Assembly (NCBI RefSeq): GCF_001435895.1
Contig: NZ_AZFZ01000010.1
Span: forward strand, 1-64,000
Reading direction: 5' to 3'
DNA length: 64,000 bases
Origin: Lentilactobacillus parafarraginis DSM 18390 = JCM 14109
GTDB lineage: Bacteria > Bacillota > Bacilli > Lactobacillales > Lactobacillaceae
A program made the translations under genes and the position numbers. This document shows, in pieces, positions 34,348-43,960 of the stretch; the first letter of the stretch is position 1, and every line of letters starts with the position of its first letter. The notes beneath the pieces were generated by a model. It saw only the letters and a program-made list of their open reading frames with translations. It was not told the origin of the DNA and did not search any database.

Positions 34348-34416
34348 ATGAAAAACACTAACGCCACATCATTACAAATTTTAGTCTTAGTCCTCGTCGT
34401 GATTATTATTAGCTAG
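34348..34416 (+). CDS. Ile/Leu/Val-rich leader peptide of ilvD
   Basis: A 22-codon open frame with GAAAGGA ten bases before its ATG. Residues 1-10 are MKNTNATSLQ; residues 11-21 are only Ile, Leu and Val (4 Ile, 3 Leu, 4 Val), then Ser and stop. Such a run of the pathway's end-product codons is the hallmark of ribosome-mediated transcription attenuation, as for the enterobacterial ilv and lactococcal ilv-leu leaders. A hairpin (GACGGGC/GCCCGTC, 34416-34441) starts at its stop codon and a strong terminator follows. It should sense charged branched-chain tRNAs during translation. It is too short for ordinary gene finders. Confidence 0.88.
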   Translation: MKNTNATSLQILVLVLVVIIIS

Positions 34417-34508
34417 ACGGGCGATTTTGTAATGGCCCGTCGAAATCAGGCGGGCAGCGTTGGTGGATTCAAGGCCAAGAGCTGTTCAACACAGCTCTTG
34501 GCCTTTTT
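34416..34508 (+). terminator. attenuator of ilvD
   Basis: Hairpin 1 is GACGGGC (34416-34422) with GCCCGTC (34435-34441). The terminator is a perfect 15-bp stem AAGGCCAAGAGCTGT/ACAGCTCTTGGCCTT (34471-34505) followed by TTT. Alternatives exist: GCCCG (34435-34439) with CGGGC (34451-34455), and CAGC-TTGG (34456-34464) with CCAA-GCTG inside the terminator arm. Which pairing wins under starvation must be folded. Confidence 0.85.
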
Positions 34509-34581
34509 CTTTTACCAACATACTTGGGAATGAATCTTCGGTGCCGAACACACCACTACATATCAGAGAGGATGGTAGTTA

Positions 34582-36324
34582 ATGGCAAATACACTTGATT
34601 TTAACGCAGAGGGGGAAGGAATCCATAAACGGTCCGACAAGATTAAAGTCGGCGTTGATGAAGCCCCTTCCAAGAGTTTGCTTTATGCAACCGGTCGAGT
34701 AAAGAACGAACACGACATGAAGAAGCCGTTTATTGCGATCTGTAATTCGTATATTGAAATTGTTCCCGGCCACATTCATTTACGGAAGTTAGCAGATATC
34801 GCCAAACGCGCGATTCGTGAGGCCGGCGGAATTCCGTTCGAATTTAACACAATTGGGGTTGATGACGGAATCGCCATGGGCCATGTCGGCATGCGGTACT
34901 CGTTACCAAGTCGGGAAATCATCGCCGACTCAGCCGAAACCGTAATTAACGCGCACTGGTTTGACGGCGTTTTGTTCATGCCAAACTGTGACAAGATCAC
35001 CCCAGGCATGTTAATGGCCGCCGCGCGAACCAACGTCCCATCAGTCTTCGTATCTGGTGGTCCAATGAGAGCCGGGGTTGATCCTAAGGGTCGCGCCACT
35101 ACTTTATCAACCATGTTTGAAGCCGTTGGGGCCTTTAAGAGCGGCAAGTTATCCAAGGAACACCTCTTGGAATATGAAAAGAACGCCTGTCCAGGATGTG
35201 GTTCATGTGCCGGGATGTTTACCGCTAACTCAATGAACTCACTGATGGAAGCTTTAGGAGTTGCCCTTCCATACAACGGGACGGCATTAGCTGATTCGGA
35301 TGAACGAAAAGATTTAGTCCGCCGAGCCGCCAAACAAGTGATGTACATGGTTAAGAACAACATTAAGCCCCGTGACCTGATGACCAAGGAAGCCTTCGAT
35401 GATGCCTATGCGCTTGATATGGCAATGGGTGGTTCAACCAACACCATTCTTCATGGATTGGCAATTGCCCACGAAGCCGGCATCAAGTACAACTTGGATG
35501 ATATCAACAAGATCAGCCGCAAGGTACCTTACTTAGCTAAGATTGCCCCATCATCTCACTGGACGATGCAAGATGTTCACGCTGCCGGTGGCATTCCCGC
35601 AATCTTAAATGAATTAATCGAAAAGGGTGACATTCTTCATCCTGATCGAATGACGGTTACCGGCAAGACCCTTCGCGAGAACGTTGCTGGCGCCCACACC
35701 AAGAATCCAGAAGTCATTCACACCGTTGACAACGCCTACTCAACGGTTGGCGGCTTGTCAGTCCTTCACGGTAACCTTGCCAAAGACGGTGCGGTTATCA
35801 AAGTCGGTGGCGTTGACCCAGACATTCGCAAGCAAGGTAAGTTTACTGGAACCGCAATCTGCTACGATTCCCATGATGAAGCCGTTCACGGCATCGATTC
35901 CGGCGAAGTTAAACCAGGCCACGTTGTCGTCATTCGCTATGAAGGTCCTAAAGGTGGTCCCGGCATGCCAGAAATGCTGAACCCAACCTCAAGTATCGTT
36001 GGTCGGGGCTTAGGTCGTGACGTTGGTTTGATTACCGATGGGCGTTTCTCAGGTGCCACCCGGGGAATTGCCGTTGGCCATATTTCACCAGAAGCTGCTG
36101 AAGGCGGCACCATCGCCCTGGTTAAGAACGGCGATCAAATCACGATTGATTTGAAGAACCATGACATTTCCGTTGATGTGTCCGATGAAGAACTTGCGGA
36201 ACGGCGCAAGCACTTACCTAGATTTGAACCAAAAGTTCGTTCAGGTTACCTTGCCCGTTATCAAGCACTGGTTACTTCAGCCAACACGGGTGGTGTTATG
36301 AAAGGTTACGACGAATTATTCTAA
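34582..36324 (+). CDS. ilvD: dihydroxy-acid dehydratase
   Basis: The 580-residue Fe-S enzyme dehydrates dihydroxyisovalerate and its homologue to the keto acids of valine and isoleucine. Cluster ligands and motifs are visible: [16 protein letters not shown] and [20 protein letters not shown], plus the C-terminal [13 protein letters not shown] and [13 protein letters not shown] blocks. Length is slightly over the usual 560. AGAGAGGATGG precedes the ATG, and transcription is probably set by the leader peptide and attenuator just upstream. The transporter gene follows at 46 bases, apparently in the same operon. Confidence 0.96.
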   Translation: MANTLDFNAEGEGIHKRSDKIKVGVDEAPSKSLLYATGRVKNEHDMKKPFIAICNSYIEIVPGHIHLRKLADIAKRAIREAGGIPFEFNTIGVDDGIAMGHVGMRYSLPSREIIADSAETVINAHWFDGVLFMPNCDKITPGMLMAAARTNVPSVFVSGGPMRAGVDPKGRATTLSTMFEAVGAFKSGKLSKEHLLEYEKNACPGCGSCAGMFTANSMNSLMEALGVALPYNGTALADSDERKDLVRRAAKQVMYMVKNNIKPRDLMTKEAFDDAYALDMAMGGSTNTILHGLAIAHEAGIKYNLDDINKISRKVPYLAKIAPSSHWTMQDVHAAGGIPAILNELIEKGDILHPDRMTVTGKTLRENVAGAHTKNPEVIHTVDNAYSTVGGLSVLHGNLAKDGAVIKVGGVDPDIRKQGKFTGTAICYDSHDEAVHGIDSGEVKPGHVVVIRYEGPKGGPGMPEMLNPTSSIVGRGLGRDVGLITDGRFSGATRGIAVGHISPEAAEGGTIALVKNGDQITIDLKNHDISVDVSDEELAERRKHLPRFEPKVRSGYLARYQALVTSANTGGVMKGYDELF

Positions 36325-36370
36325 ATACTTAGCAGTTAAAAGAGAATTGAATTATTTGGAGGAAATGCAT

Positions 36371-37354
36371 ATGAAAACTGTCTCAAAAGTTGGTAATTGG
36401 ATGAGTAAGTGGTTTACGCTCCTCGTTATCTTATGGGCTGCCGTTAACTACTTCTTACCACAAGCAAGTTTATGGATCGCACCAAACACTTCCTATCTAT
36501 TGGGAATTATCTTGTTTGGAATGGGGTTGACATTAAGTAAAGATGATTTTGCCCGAATCTTAAAGCGTCCGGTCCCGGTTATTTTAGGAACGGTTGCCCA
36601 CTACGTTATCATGCCGTTCATCGCCTTTGCGCTTTGCCAGATCTTCCATTTAACTGGCGCCACTGCCGTTGGGGTTATTCTCGTGGGATCATGCCCAAGC
36701 GGAACTTCTTCAAGCGTGATGGCCTACTTGGCAAAGGGGGATGTTGCCCTCGATGTCTCAATCGAAGCCCTTTCGACATTATTAGCACCGATTATGCTGC
36801 CAGTTATGCTCCAGTTTTACGCTGGCCGGTACGTTGCCATTCCAACGACCCAGCTATTCATGAGTACCCTGAAAATTGTTGTTATCCCCATCATCCTTGG
36901 GGTTGTTGTTCACACGTTATTCTCAAAGCAGGCTGCCAAAGTTAACTTGGTATTGCCATTAATTTCCCAGCTCGCTATTCTTGCAATCATCGGTGCTGTC
37001 TTTGCAGCTAACCATGATGATCTGTTCACTGCCCAGACTGCTCTGGTTATCCCGGTTGTTATGCTGCATAACCTGAGCGGATATGCGCTTGGTTACTTGT
37101 TTGGTCACCTGATCCGCTTGCGTCAACCGCAGCGAAAGGCGATCACCTTCGAAGTTGGGATGCAGGACTCAAGCCTTGGGGCAACCTTGGCCATGAAGTA
37201 CTTCGTGCCAGCCGCTGCCATTCCATCAACGATCTTCTCGATCTGGCACAACATTTCCGGTTCAGTGCTTTCGTCTTGGTGGCGTCAACACACAACCGAA
37301 AGCGTCCGCGATTCGATTCGGGCAACCGCATCGACTCACGCCACGAACAACTAG
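36371..37354 (+). CDS. BASS-family (bile acid:Na+ symporter-like) transporter
   Basis: The 327-residue protein has about ten membrane helices and the BASS core motifs (VGVILVGSCPSGTSSSVMAYLAKGD, EVGMQDSSLGATLA). The family moves bile acids, pantothenate precursors (PanS), pyruvate and other organic anions with sodium. In an operon with ilvD, a 2-keto acid or ketopantoate is the natural suspect, but that is inference from context. The ATG at 36371 has GGAGG seven bases upstream; the open frame from a TTG at 36347 overlaps that Shine-Dalgarno. A terminator follows. Confidence 0.88.
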   Translation: MKTVSKVGNWMSKWFTLLVILWAAVNYFLPQASLWIAPNTSYLLGIILFGMGLTLSKDDFARILKRPVPVILGTVAHYVIMPFIAFALCQIFHLTGATAVGVILVGSCPSGTSSSVMAYLAKGDVALDVSIEALSTLLAPIMLPVMLQFYAGRYVAIPTTQLFMSTLKIVVIPIILGVVVHTLFSKQAAKVNLVLPLISQLAILAIIGAVFAANHDDLFTAQTALVIPVVMLHNLSGYALGYLFGHLIRLRQPQRKAITFEVGMQDSSLGATLAMKYFVPAAAIPSTIFSIWHNISGSVLSSWWRQHTTESVRDSIRATASTHATNN

Positions 37355-37390
37355 TTTTTTAAACGTTATTATTGACCCTATATAATAGTA

Positions 37391-37420
37391 GAGACTGACC
37401 AGAAAATGGTCAGTCTCTTT
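37391..37420 (+). terminator. terminator of the ilvD operon
   Basis: GAGACTGACCA/TGGTCAGTCTC with a 5-base AAAAT-type loop and TTTT. Confidence 0.9.
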
Positions 37421-37488
37421 TGGGTTAGTCATTATAAAATGCCTTTAACTCGCAGTTCAGGGGGCCGATTGGTTTCAGTTTAACCGTC

Positions 37489-38508
37489 TCATTCGCTAGT
37501 TAATTGAGATTCAAGAAATTCTGTCAACTGATCAGCGTCAATGTTTGCTAAATTCCCCTTCTTAACCGCCTTTTTGATAACTCTGGAACTTGGCTTGCGA
37601 TCGACCAGCTGCTGTTCAACAGCGGTTAAATCACCAGTGGCCTTGAAGAACGGGTTGAATTTAATGTGGGCAACCTTCCCATCGGTCACTGTCCAATTAA
37701 TTCCCAGCTTGCCGGCTTCAAACTGATGGTCCGTATAGTGATAATAACCGGGGTTGTGACCAAAGTTCCATTCATCGGTCCCATAGGTTTCAGCCAGCCG
37801 TTGATCAGCCACTTTCCAATCATCGTCAGTCATATGATAGGTTTCGATATCATCCAGTGACGAAACTTTGAAGAGTTCCTTCAATAAATATTCCCGGAAA
37901 TCGGCCATTGTCATGCCATCCGGCAAGTAATCTTTCAAGTTCACGATTGGACTGCGCTTCGACAAAACCCCCAACCGCTTGCGTTTTTCATCCTGGTTTT
38001 CGGTTAAAACTTTCTTGGCATTTTCAATGTTTAAATCGTACATGATCGTGCCACCAGCCGCGATTCCCTTGCCGCTTTTGAACATGGTCATCCCCGACCA
38101 CTTCTTACCATCTAAGATGAGGTCGCTGCTATTTTCCTTCATCGCGACGTTGATCCCGAGCTTCTGCAGGGCCTTTAAAACCGGTTCAGCAAAGTGCCCG
38201 TAATCGCCAAAGTCGGAGGCATCGTCAGTCAGAATATTTTCAAAAATAAAGTTTCCCATATCATGATAAACCGCGCCGCCACCGGACGTTCGGCGAACGA
38301 GTTGGATATTGTGTTCATGCAGGTAGTCAATGTCGACCTCGGCCCAAACATTTTGATTTCGACCAATAATCACGGACGGCTGGTTCACATAAAACATCAG
38401 CCCGTGCCCCGGTAATTTCAAATCATTGACAAAGTAATTATCCAGCGATTGGTTCACCCGGGCATCATAACTGGGCTGCCCATTTCTGGAAATATCAATT
38501 AGGTACAT
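37489..38508 (-). CDS. lplA: lipoate-protein ligase
   Basis: A 339-residue LplA: activates lipoate with ATP and transfers it to lipoyl domains. Motifs: the RRTSGGGAVYHDMGNF loop near residues 72-87, the catalytic lysine region DGKKWSGMTMFK, and a C-terminal accessory domain. It is divergent from a small GcvH-like lipoyl protein, a likely substrate. GGGAGG precedes the ATG. Whether PDH/KGDH subunits are also substrates cannot be judged from this window. Confidence 0.94.
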   Translation of the reverse strand: MYLIDISRNGQPSYDARVNQSLDNYFVNDLKLPGHGLMFYVNQPSVIIGRNQNVWAEVDIDYLHEHNIQLVRRTSGGGAVYHDMGNFIFENILTDDASDFGDYGHFAEPVLKALQKLGINVAMKENSSDLILDGKKWSGMTMFKSGKGIAAGGTIMYDLNIENAKKVLTENQDEKRKRLGVLSKRSPIVNLKDYLPDGMTMADFREYLLKELFKVSSLDDIETYHMTDDDWKVADQRLAETYGTDEWNFGHNPGYYHYTDHQFEAGKLGINWTVTDGKVAHIKFNPFFKATGDLTAVEQQLVDRKPSSRVIKKAVKKGNLANIDADQLTEFLESQLTSE

Positions 38509-38685
38509 TCAAATTCCTCCCTGTTGGGCCAGCACGTGTCTTGGTGAGCTGACCCATTTGTGTTCGATTATTATATGAAGCGGTTTCATTTTAAAGGCGT
38601 TTCAACTTTCTCCGCCATCGCATTACCGACGTTCCCTTTCATTATACGTTATAATTGAAGTAAATAATATTGAGGCGGTGTAGAC

Positions 38686-39063
38686 ATGGCAAAAGTTTCA
38701 TTATGGACACGAATTAAAAACTTCTTCACGGGCAAGAAGCAGCCAACCCTAACGGACGCAAAGGTCAAAGACGGCATCTGGTACGCTAAGCAGCCCGACG
38801 GCAACTATTTATTGGGAATTGACGAATCCGTTTACCAGCTGATGGGCAAAATTACCTTTGCTGATTTTCCGACCCAGTTAAATAACTTGCAGGTTGAGGA
38901 TGATTTACTTGATATTGAAGGCGACAAATCCGTTGAAACCTTAAAATCTCCCATTGCCGGAACGGTCATTGCTAAAAACGACGCCATTGGGAAAGATATT
39001 GAGACGCTCAACGAACCAAATCCCCAAGTTAACTGGATCGTTAAAGTTAAGCCGGCCCAATAG
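38686..39063 (+). CDS. GcvH-like lipoyl-domain protein
   Basis: A 125-residue protein of the glycine-cleavage H type: GIWYAKQPDGNYLLGIDE, then DIEGDKSVETLKSPIAGTV, where Lys81 aligns with the lipoylated Lys of H proteins (ESVKAVSDIYSP-type motif). The basic N-terminus (residues 1-20) is an addition relative to standard GcvH. No gcvP or gcvT is in the window, and many lactobacilli lack them, so it may instead be a lipoyl carrier for lipoate relay or lipoyl-based redox signalling, as with GcvH-L proteins. Its divergent neighbour is lplA. Confidence 0.85.
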   Translation: MAKVSLWTRIKNFFTGKKQPTLTDAKVKDGIWYAKQPDGNYLLGIDESVYQLMGKITFADFPTQLNNLQVEDDLLDIEGDKSVETLKSPIAGTVIAKNDAIGKDIETLNEPNPQVNWIVKVKPAQ

Positions 39064-39143
39064 CTGATTAATGAAACAATTTTTGTGTCAAATCTGAAAT
39101 TTGAACTATAATAGAATTAGATACAAAAAGGAGGTAGTTATCT

Positions 39144-39377
39144 ATGGCAGAAGATTTAGAAGAAAAACCAGGTGCAGAATCCCCATTACTTAACAAGCAT
39201 ATGAATGAGGCTTTCGACTGGAGCGATAGTAAGCTTCCGGTTCGAGACGCTCTATGGGATTATTACATGGAAAACAACGATCACGATACCATGAAAACTG
39301 GTAAAGACATGGAAAAGTACATGGACATGTCCACCGATGATCTTAAAGCAGATGTTGAAAAGTTACTCAAGAAGTAA
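39144..39377 (+). CDS. small acidic protein of unknown function
   Basis: The 77-residue hydrophilic protein (MAEDLEEKPGAESPLLNKHM) has no recognised domain; it is acidic, Asp/Glu/Met-rich, with a possible helical C-terminus (DMEKYMDMSTDDLKADVEKL). It has a very strong Shine-Dalgarno (AAAGGAGG) and a promoter candidate TTGTGT-18-TATAAT just upstream (about 39084-39113), plus its own terminator, so it is probably real and expressed. Confidence 0.75.
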   Translation: MAEDLEEKPGAESPLLNKHMNEAFDWSDSKLPVRDALWDYYMENNDHDTMKTGKDMEKYMDMSTDDLKADVEKLLKK

Positions 39378-39391
39378 TTTTTCTCATAAAA

Positions 39392-39422
39392 AAGGAATTC
39401 AACCGTGGTTGGATTCTTTTTT
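39392..39422. terminator. bidirectional terminator
   Basis: GAATTCAACC/GGTTGGATTC stem with A runs before and a T run after, between the acidic protein and the convergent gene. Confidence 0.8.
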
Positions 39423-39745
39423 TATTTGGCCTGATTTTTAAGCTCTTTGGTTGCCGCCTCAAGAACATCATCCGCCACAAACTCGTTAGTGAACCGCTGA
39501 AGCGGCGTGTAATCATGGCGATCCTTGAAGACCACCGGATAATCCTGGACAATTGCGACCATCAGATTATTTTCAGTGATAAATACCTGTCCCAGGCGCT
39601 TAAACTTCCCCTTGGTGTGCTTGCCAGTCCGCCAACTGTGGAGCTTAAACGCGCCGTTTTCATCACGCTTGATTTGATAATTTCCTGAATCGTCGGTTTC
39701 CAGCGGAACGCCGATATACTGGGACACAGCGTATTTTCCTTTCAT
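39422..39745 (-). CDS. hypothetical protein, 107 residues
   Basis: I do not recognise the family. The protein (MKGKYAVSQYIGVPLETDDS) looks globular with a beta-rich pattern: GKFKRLGQVFITENNLMVAI and VQDYPVVFKDRHDYTP, then a helical tail. There is no signal peptide or membrane segment. CAGGAGGAATT precedes the ATG. It is convergent with the acidic protein and divergent from a DegV gene. Confidence 0.75.
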   Translation of the reverse strand: MKGKYAVSQYIGVPLETDDSGNYQIKRDENGAFKLHSWRTGKHTKGKFKRLGQVFITENNLMVAIVQDYPVVFKDRHDYTPLQRFTNEFVADDVLEAATKELKNQAK

Positions 39746-39854
39746 AGTTAATTCCTCCTGTCTTAATGATTCCAGTCATATTATTTATCAAATGGTTATA
39801 ATAATGGTAATGTACATTATAGGCATTATGTTAGTCACAAAAAGGGGTGATTGA

Positions 39855-40697
39855 ATGCAATCTATTAAAATTGTGACCGATTCAGCGGCGCACCTATCAC
39901 CAGGAGACGTTGCCCGCTACAATATTACGGTCATGAATTCTCCAATCTTAGTTAACGATAAGGTGTTTGGCTATATTAATCAGATCAGCGAGCAAAAATT
40001 CCACCAACTCTTCGATCACCCGAGCGGTCGGCCCAGGATTGGCGAAATTAGCGTGGCTGCGCTTGTCGATACTTATAATCAATTAGGCGCTGATGGTAGT
40101 AAAATTCTGTCCGTGCACCTCAGCAATAAGATTACCCATACTTATCAAAACGCTCGGCAAGCGGCTAAACGCTCCACCAGTGACATGACCGTTATCAATA
40201 GCCAGGTCACCGCCGCGGGATTGACGTACCAAGTACTCACGGCTGCCAAACAAATTAACCGGGGAAACGTCACGATTGAAACGCTTATTCCAACGTTAGC
40301 ACAAATTCGCGATCGGACCCAGATTTATTTTTCAACGCCAAATAATGCTCAGCTCGTCAATCAACGAATTATCGGCCGCTTTAGAGGCCAAATTGAAAAG
40401 CGGCTTAACATTTCGTACATCATTCAGTTCATTAATAACGACTTTTCCTTCATTACCCGCAGTCGCAAAGAGGATTTAGCGACGACGTTTTGGGACCGGC
40501 AACTCGCAACCATGCACGACCAGAGCATCGTTCAATTGTCCATCCTGCACACGGGTGATCCGGAACGGGCAGATTATCTCTATGAGATGCTCCGCACGGA
40601 ATTTCCCTTTGTCCCTATCGAAAAGGTCGCTACTAACCCAGAAATGGCCTGCTTTATCGGGTCGGATGCAACCGGCGTCACGTACCTGTTAGGTTAA
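39855..40697 (+). CDS. DegV-family fatty-acid-binding protein
   Basis: A 280-residue DegV/FakB-type protein. These bind a fatty acid and present it to the kinase FakA. The N-terminal KIVTDSAAHL and a middle SVHLSNKITHTYQNARQAA match the family; the C-terminal IGSDATGVTYLLG is a divergent form of the usual HTGPGA-type end. It is markedly less typical than the DegV at 47.1 kb. AAAGGGGTGA precedes the ATG. Confidence 0.85.
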   Translation: MQSIKIVTDSAAHLSPGDVARYNITVMNSPILVNDKVFGYINQISEQKFHQLFDHPSGRPRIGEISVAALVDTYNQLGADGSKILSVHLSNKITHTYQNARQAAKRSTSDMTVINSQVTAAGLTYQVLTAAKQINRGNVTIETLIPTLAQIRDRTQIYFSTPNNAQLVNQRIIGRFRGQIEKRLNISYIIQFINNDFSFITRSRKEDLATTFWDRQLATMHDQSIVQLSILHTGDPERADYLYEMLRTEFPFVPIEKVATNPEMACFIGSDATGVTYLLG

Positions 40698-40724
40698 CGC
40701 CACTAAGAATATCGATTGAAAGCA

Positions 40725-40768
40725 ACAGGGGTCTGAAATCAACCAATTTGGTTATTTCAGATCCCTGT
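40725..40768. terminator. bidirectional terminator
   Basis: ACAGGGGTCTGAAAT pairs with ATTTCAGATCCCTGT around a 14-base loop; a T run follows on the plus strand. It lies between degV and the convergent MMPL gene. Confidence 0.85.
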
Positions 40769-40779
40769 TTTATCATTCA

Positions 40780-43674
40780 CTATTTCTGTTGATTCTCTTG
40801 AGAAGCATTTTGACGGTGCTTAAACCTTAACTCTTTAAAGTGGAAACCTTCATAGGTTAGCCGCATGAGTCCCGGCATCAACGCTGGCACCACAATTCCA
40901 AAAATGATCAGGCCAAAGATAACAGCAATTGCGACTTGAATTAACGTCAGAACCCCCGATGGAATAAGTGAGGCAAACGAAATACCAATCACGACAACCG
41001 CGAAGATGATGACCGTCCCAATCAAAATTGACGCGTTAATCATCCGCTCTGCCGACTTGGTTTTGCCAGTCGTCTGTTTGTACTTCATGAGCAGATAAAT
41101 ACTGTAATCGACGCCTAACGCCAGCAACATCATAAACGTCAGGAATGGCGTTTGCCACGTCAACCACTTTTCACCCATGAACTGGCCGCTGAACCACTTC
41201 GTAAAGCCAAGTGACATCAGGTAAGTAACGCCCAACATCCCCATCAAATAGATTGGCTGTAAAATCGATTCGGAAACAATCATAAGAATTACCGCAGCGA
41301 CAACGCCTAACAGAATCGCAACCTTCTTAAAGCTGGCGCGGGCGACCTGCTGGGTATCGGCTTGTTCGGCATTATAGCCACCGACGGCAACCGTTGCCGA
41401 ATCTAGGACGGTCCCTTTCAAATCGTAACTGACCTGATTTTGGAGACTTTGAACCATGGCGAGCGACTTTTTGGAGCCCGGCGTAGCATCTAAGACGACA
41501 TCAATTCTCGTTGATTTTTCATTAGTCGACATATAAGCATCAATCATCGTCTTGAAGTACGGCGCGTTAATGATATTATCCGGAACATAAATCGTATCAC
41601 CGACTGACGACTTGGCCAACGCCTTCAAGAAATCATTGGAGGAATTGAGCGAGTTATTTAAGCTGTCAACTGATGACGCGTAACCCCGAACCTGATTTTG
41701 AACCGATTGCAGTTCACTCTTATAGGAATCAACGGTCGACTTAATCGAATCGGTTTGCATCCCCAAACCAGACAGCGCACTGTTCATTTGGGTTTGCTGC
41801 TGTTGATCGTTTAATGCCCGACTAAGGGCCTCGGTGACAACCGTTCTCTGAATAGCGGTCAACCGCCGGCGATGTTCACTGCGTAATTGAGCCTGTAATT
41901 CATTGACCATCTGAGCGGGAGTTGCGAAGACCCCGCTGTTATTAAAGTTTGTTTGAATCGTTGATAGCATGCCAGAAATTGACTGTGAATTCCCAGTGAT
42001 GGTATCCAATGGCGATGTATCAATCGTGGTGCTCTTTAGACGCTTGGAAGTATCCTTTAAACCATTGGAAACCGCGTCATTATCAGCGGTCAACGTATCC
42101 AGCTGCTGGTTCACATAAAGCTGCTTTAAAGGTTCTCCATGGGGCTCGGTTGCTGAGTTAACACTGTGAATGCCCTTTTCTTCCCGCAGCTGGCGGGTGA
42201 CCATCTCAAGCTGCTGGAGATCGGCCTGATTACGCAACCCATCCTTAGCCTTAATGTAAATTGAAATTGGGGCATTCTGGCCGTTGGCATAGTGTTTATT
42301 AATCGTGTTGTAGCCGACCTTCGAATCGTACTTCTGGTAAATCTCGTCAGCCCCGTTAAAGTTAACGTGATTCTGATTTAACAGAACAAACGGCGTTGCC
42401 ACAACAATTGCAATTAACAGGGCAATTAATGGATGGCCAGCCGACTGTTTGGACAGAAATCCCCATGAACGACTATAATTATGGGCTTCCAAATTGGATG
42501 ACGGCCAGAACAGCTGCTCACCCATAAAGAATAGGAAGAACGGCATAAATGTGAACAGGACAAGCATTAGAACCAGCATGCTAATTGCCACGCCAATTAG
42601 AGATTCATAAACTGAGAAATTAGCAAATCCCAGCAAGCTAAACAGCACAATTAACGTTAAGCCGGCCACTAAAATTGTCTTGCCGGCATTCTTACGAGCT
42701 GCCAGCGTGGCCTCAAGCTGGTCCTTATCTTGCCGAAGCTGCTGCTTAAATTCATTGATCATCAAAATACTGAAGTCGGTCCCTAAAGCAAGGGTCAAAA
42801 CCAGCATCAGAATCTGGGTAAAACTGGAAAACGGAAAGTCATACCGGGCAACCAGGTTCAACACGATGGCTAGAGAAATCAAGTACGCAATTCCCGAAGA
42901 TAGGAGGGAAACGATTGGAATGAGCAGTGAGCGGAACAGAACAATCAGCACTAAGAAGATGACAATGATTGCGATGATGGCAGTTTTTAAAACCGCCGAT
43001 TTGGTGGCAGACTGCGCATCAGCGTTGAGGCTTTCCGGACTGGTTATGTACGTCTTAACACTGGCAGTTCGAACGGCAGCCTTTAATTTCTGATCCATTG
43101 AACGGACACTGTCACGATTACCCACATTCAACTGGGCAATCATCGTCGTTCCATCCTTAGAGTTCAGTTGGGCCGAGGTATTCGGGTCATTACCTTCAAT
43201 TGACGTATCCTGACCCGAACTGGCACCAACGGCAGAACTCTGGCCAGTGGCGGGAACTGACGATTGATTGGCAGCGGTTGTTTGAGCCGATGACTGACCG
43301 GCCGCCGATGCTTGCGGGGTATTGGCCGCCGGGGTTGAACTGTTAACCGCCGGCTTAATCATATTTTTAATATCGTACTGATCCCGCTTACCATCCAGCG
43401 TCACCAACGTGTTATTGATTTGATTGCGTTGAATGTCATTTAATTTGGTTTTCCCGTTGCTAAAAACAACCAGGACCTGGCGGGTGTTATTTTCCTGCGG
43501 GCCCCAGTGATTTTTAATTGTTTTGGCAACCTGACTGACGGCCGTCTTTGGCAGTTTAGTTTGGCCATGGCTTGCCACTAAGTCAAAAGAATTCGGGATC
43601 AGAAAAATTGCAGCAATCGCAACGACGATCCATGCAATGACGACCCCGATGTATTTTTTGAAGAATTTATTCAT
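40780..43674 (-). CDS. MMPL/RND-type membrane exporter
   Basis: The 964-residue protein has the MMPL duplicated layout: helix 1 (GVVIAWIVVAIAAIFLI), a long outside loop with a Ser/Ala/Gln-rich insert (about residues 110-175), helices 2-6 with GTDFSILMINEFKQQL, a second large outside loop with coiled-coil character, and helices 8-12 with LGVDYSIYLLMKYKQT. Members export lipids, siderophores or drugs by proton motive force. The substrate is unknown. The frame is open 36 codons further upstream, but GGGAG near 43686 marks the ATG at 43674. It is followed, on the same strand upstream, by a LacI-type regulator gene with a gap of about 290 bases. Confidence 0.9.
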   Translation of the reverse strand: MNKFFKKYIGVVIAWIVVAIAAIFLIPNSFDLVASHGQTKLPKTAVSQVAKTIKNHWGPQENNTRQVLVVFSNGKTKLNDIQRNQINNTLVTLDGKRDQYDIKNMIKPAVNSSTPAANTPQASAAGQSSAQTTAANQSSVPATGQSSAVGASSGQDTSIEGNDPNTSAQLNSKDGTTMIAQLNVGNRDSVRSMDQKLKAAVRTASVKTYITSPESLNADAQSATKSAVLKTAIIAIIVIFLVLIVLFRSLLIPIVSLLSSGIAYLISLAIVLNLVARYDFPFSSFTQILMLVLTLALGTDFSILMINEFKQQLRQDKDQLEATLAARKNAGKTILVAGLTLIVLFSLLGFANFSVYESLIGVAISMLVLMLVLFTFMPFFLFFMGEQLFWPSSNLEAHNYSRSWGFLSKQSAGHPLIALLIAIVVATPFVLLNQNHVNFNGADEIYQKYDSKVGYNTINKHYANGQNAPISIYIKAKDGLRNQADLQQLEMVTRQLREEKGIHSVNSATEPHGEPLKQLYVNQQLDTLTADNDAVSNGLKDTSKRLKSTTIDTSPLDTITGNSQSISGMLSTIQTNFNNSGVFATPAQMVNELQAQLRSEHRRRLTAIQRTVVTEALSRALNDQQQQTQMNSALSGLGMQTDSIKSTVDSYKSELQSVQNQVRGYASSVDSLNNSLNSSNDFLKALAKSSVGDTIYVPDNIINAPYFKTMIDAYMSTNEKSTRIDVVLDATPGSKKSLAMVQSLQNQVSYDLKGTVLDSATVAVGGYNAEQADTQQVARASFKKVAILLGVVAAVILMIVSESILQPIYLMGMLGVTYLMSLGFTKWFSGQFMGEKWLTWQTPFLTFMMLLALGVDYSIYLLMKYKQTTGKTKSAERMINASILIGTVIIFAVVVIGISFASLIPSGVLTLIQVAIAVIFGLIIFGIVVPALMPGLMRLTYEGFHFKELRFKHRQNASQENQQK

Positions 43675-43960
43675 GTTGTTCTCCCTATCTTCCATGATTA
43701 GTATTCCCCGATTACCGAAACGTTCCCCCACGGCATTGTCGGTATGATTTAAGAAATGGATCGTTAATGGTGAATGCCTCATTTTAAAACACTGGATATG
43801 TATGAACCATCACGTAAAGCTTCGCAAACCGCGCACTTTACGCAGGCCATTTTACAGCTAACCGTATTACAGCATATACATAAATTATAATTGTAATCAC
43901 TGATAAGTCAACACAACATGTGGCTTAATCGCCGTTCTATCAACGAAATTCGCGTAACGG
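43675..43960. other. intergenic region upstream of the MMPL gene
   Basis: About 290 bases between the LacI-family gene and the MMPL exporter, both minus strand. It should carry the MMPL promoter. I see no gene and no clear operator. Confidence 0.4.

Noticed and set aside
42680-43093. 137-codon plus-strand frame inside the MMPL gene
   Set aside because: It is antisense to conserved membrane helices of the MMPL protein and has no start signals.
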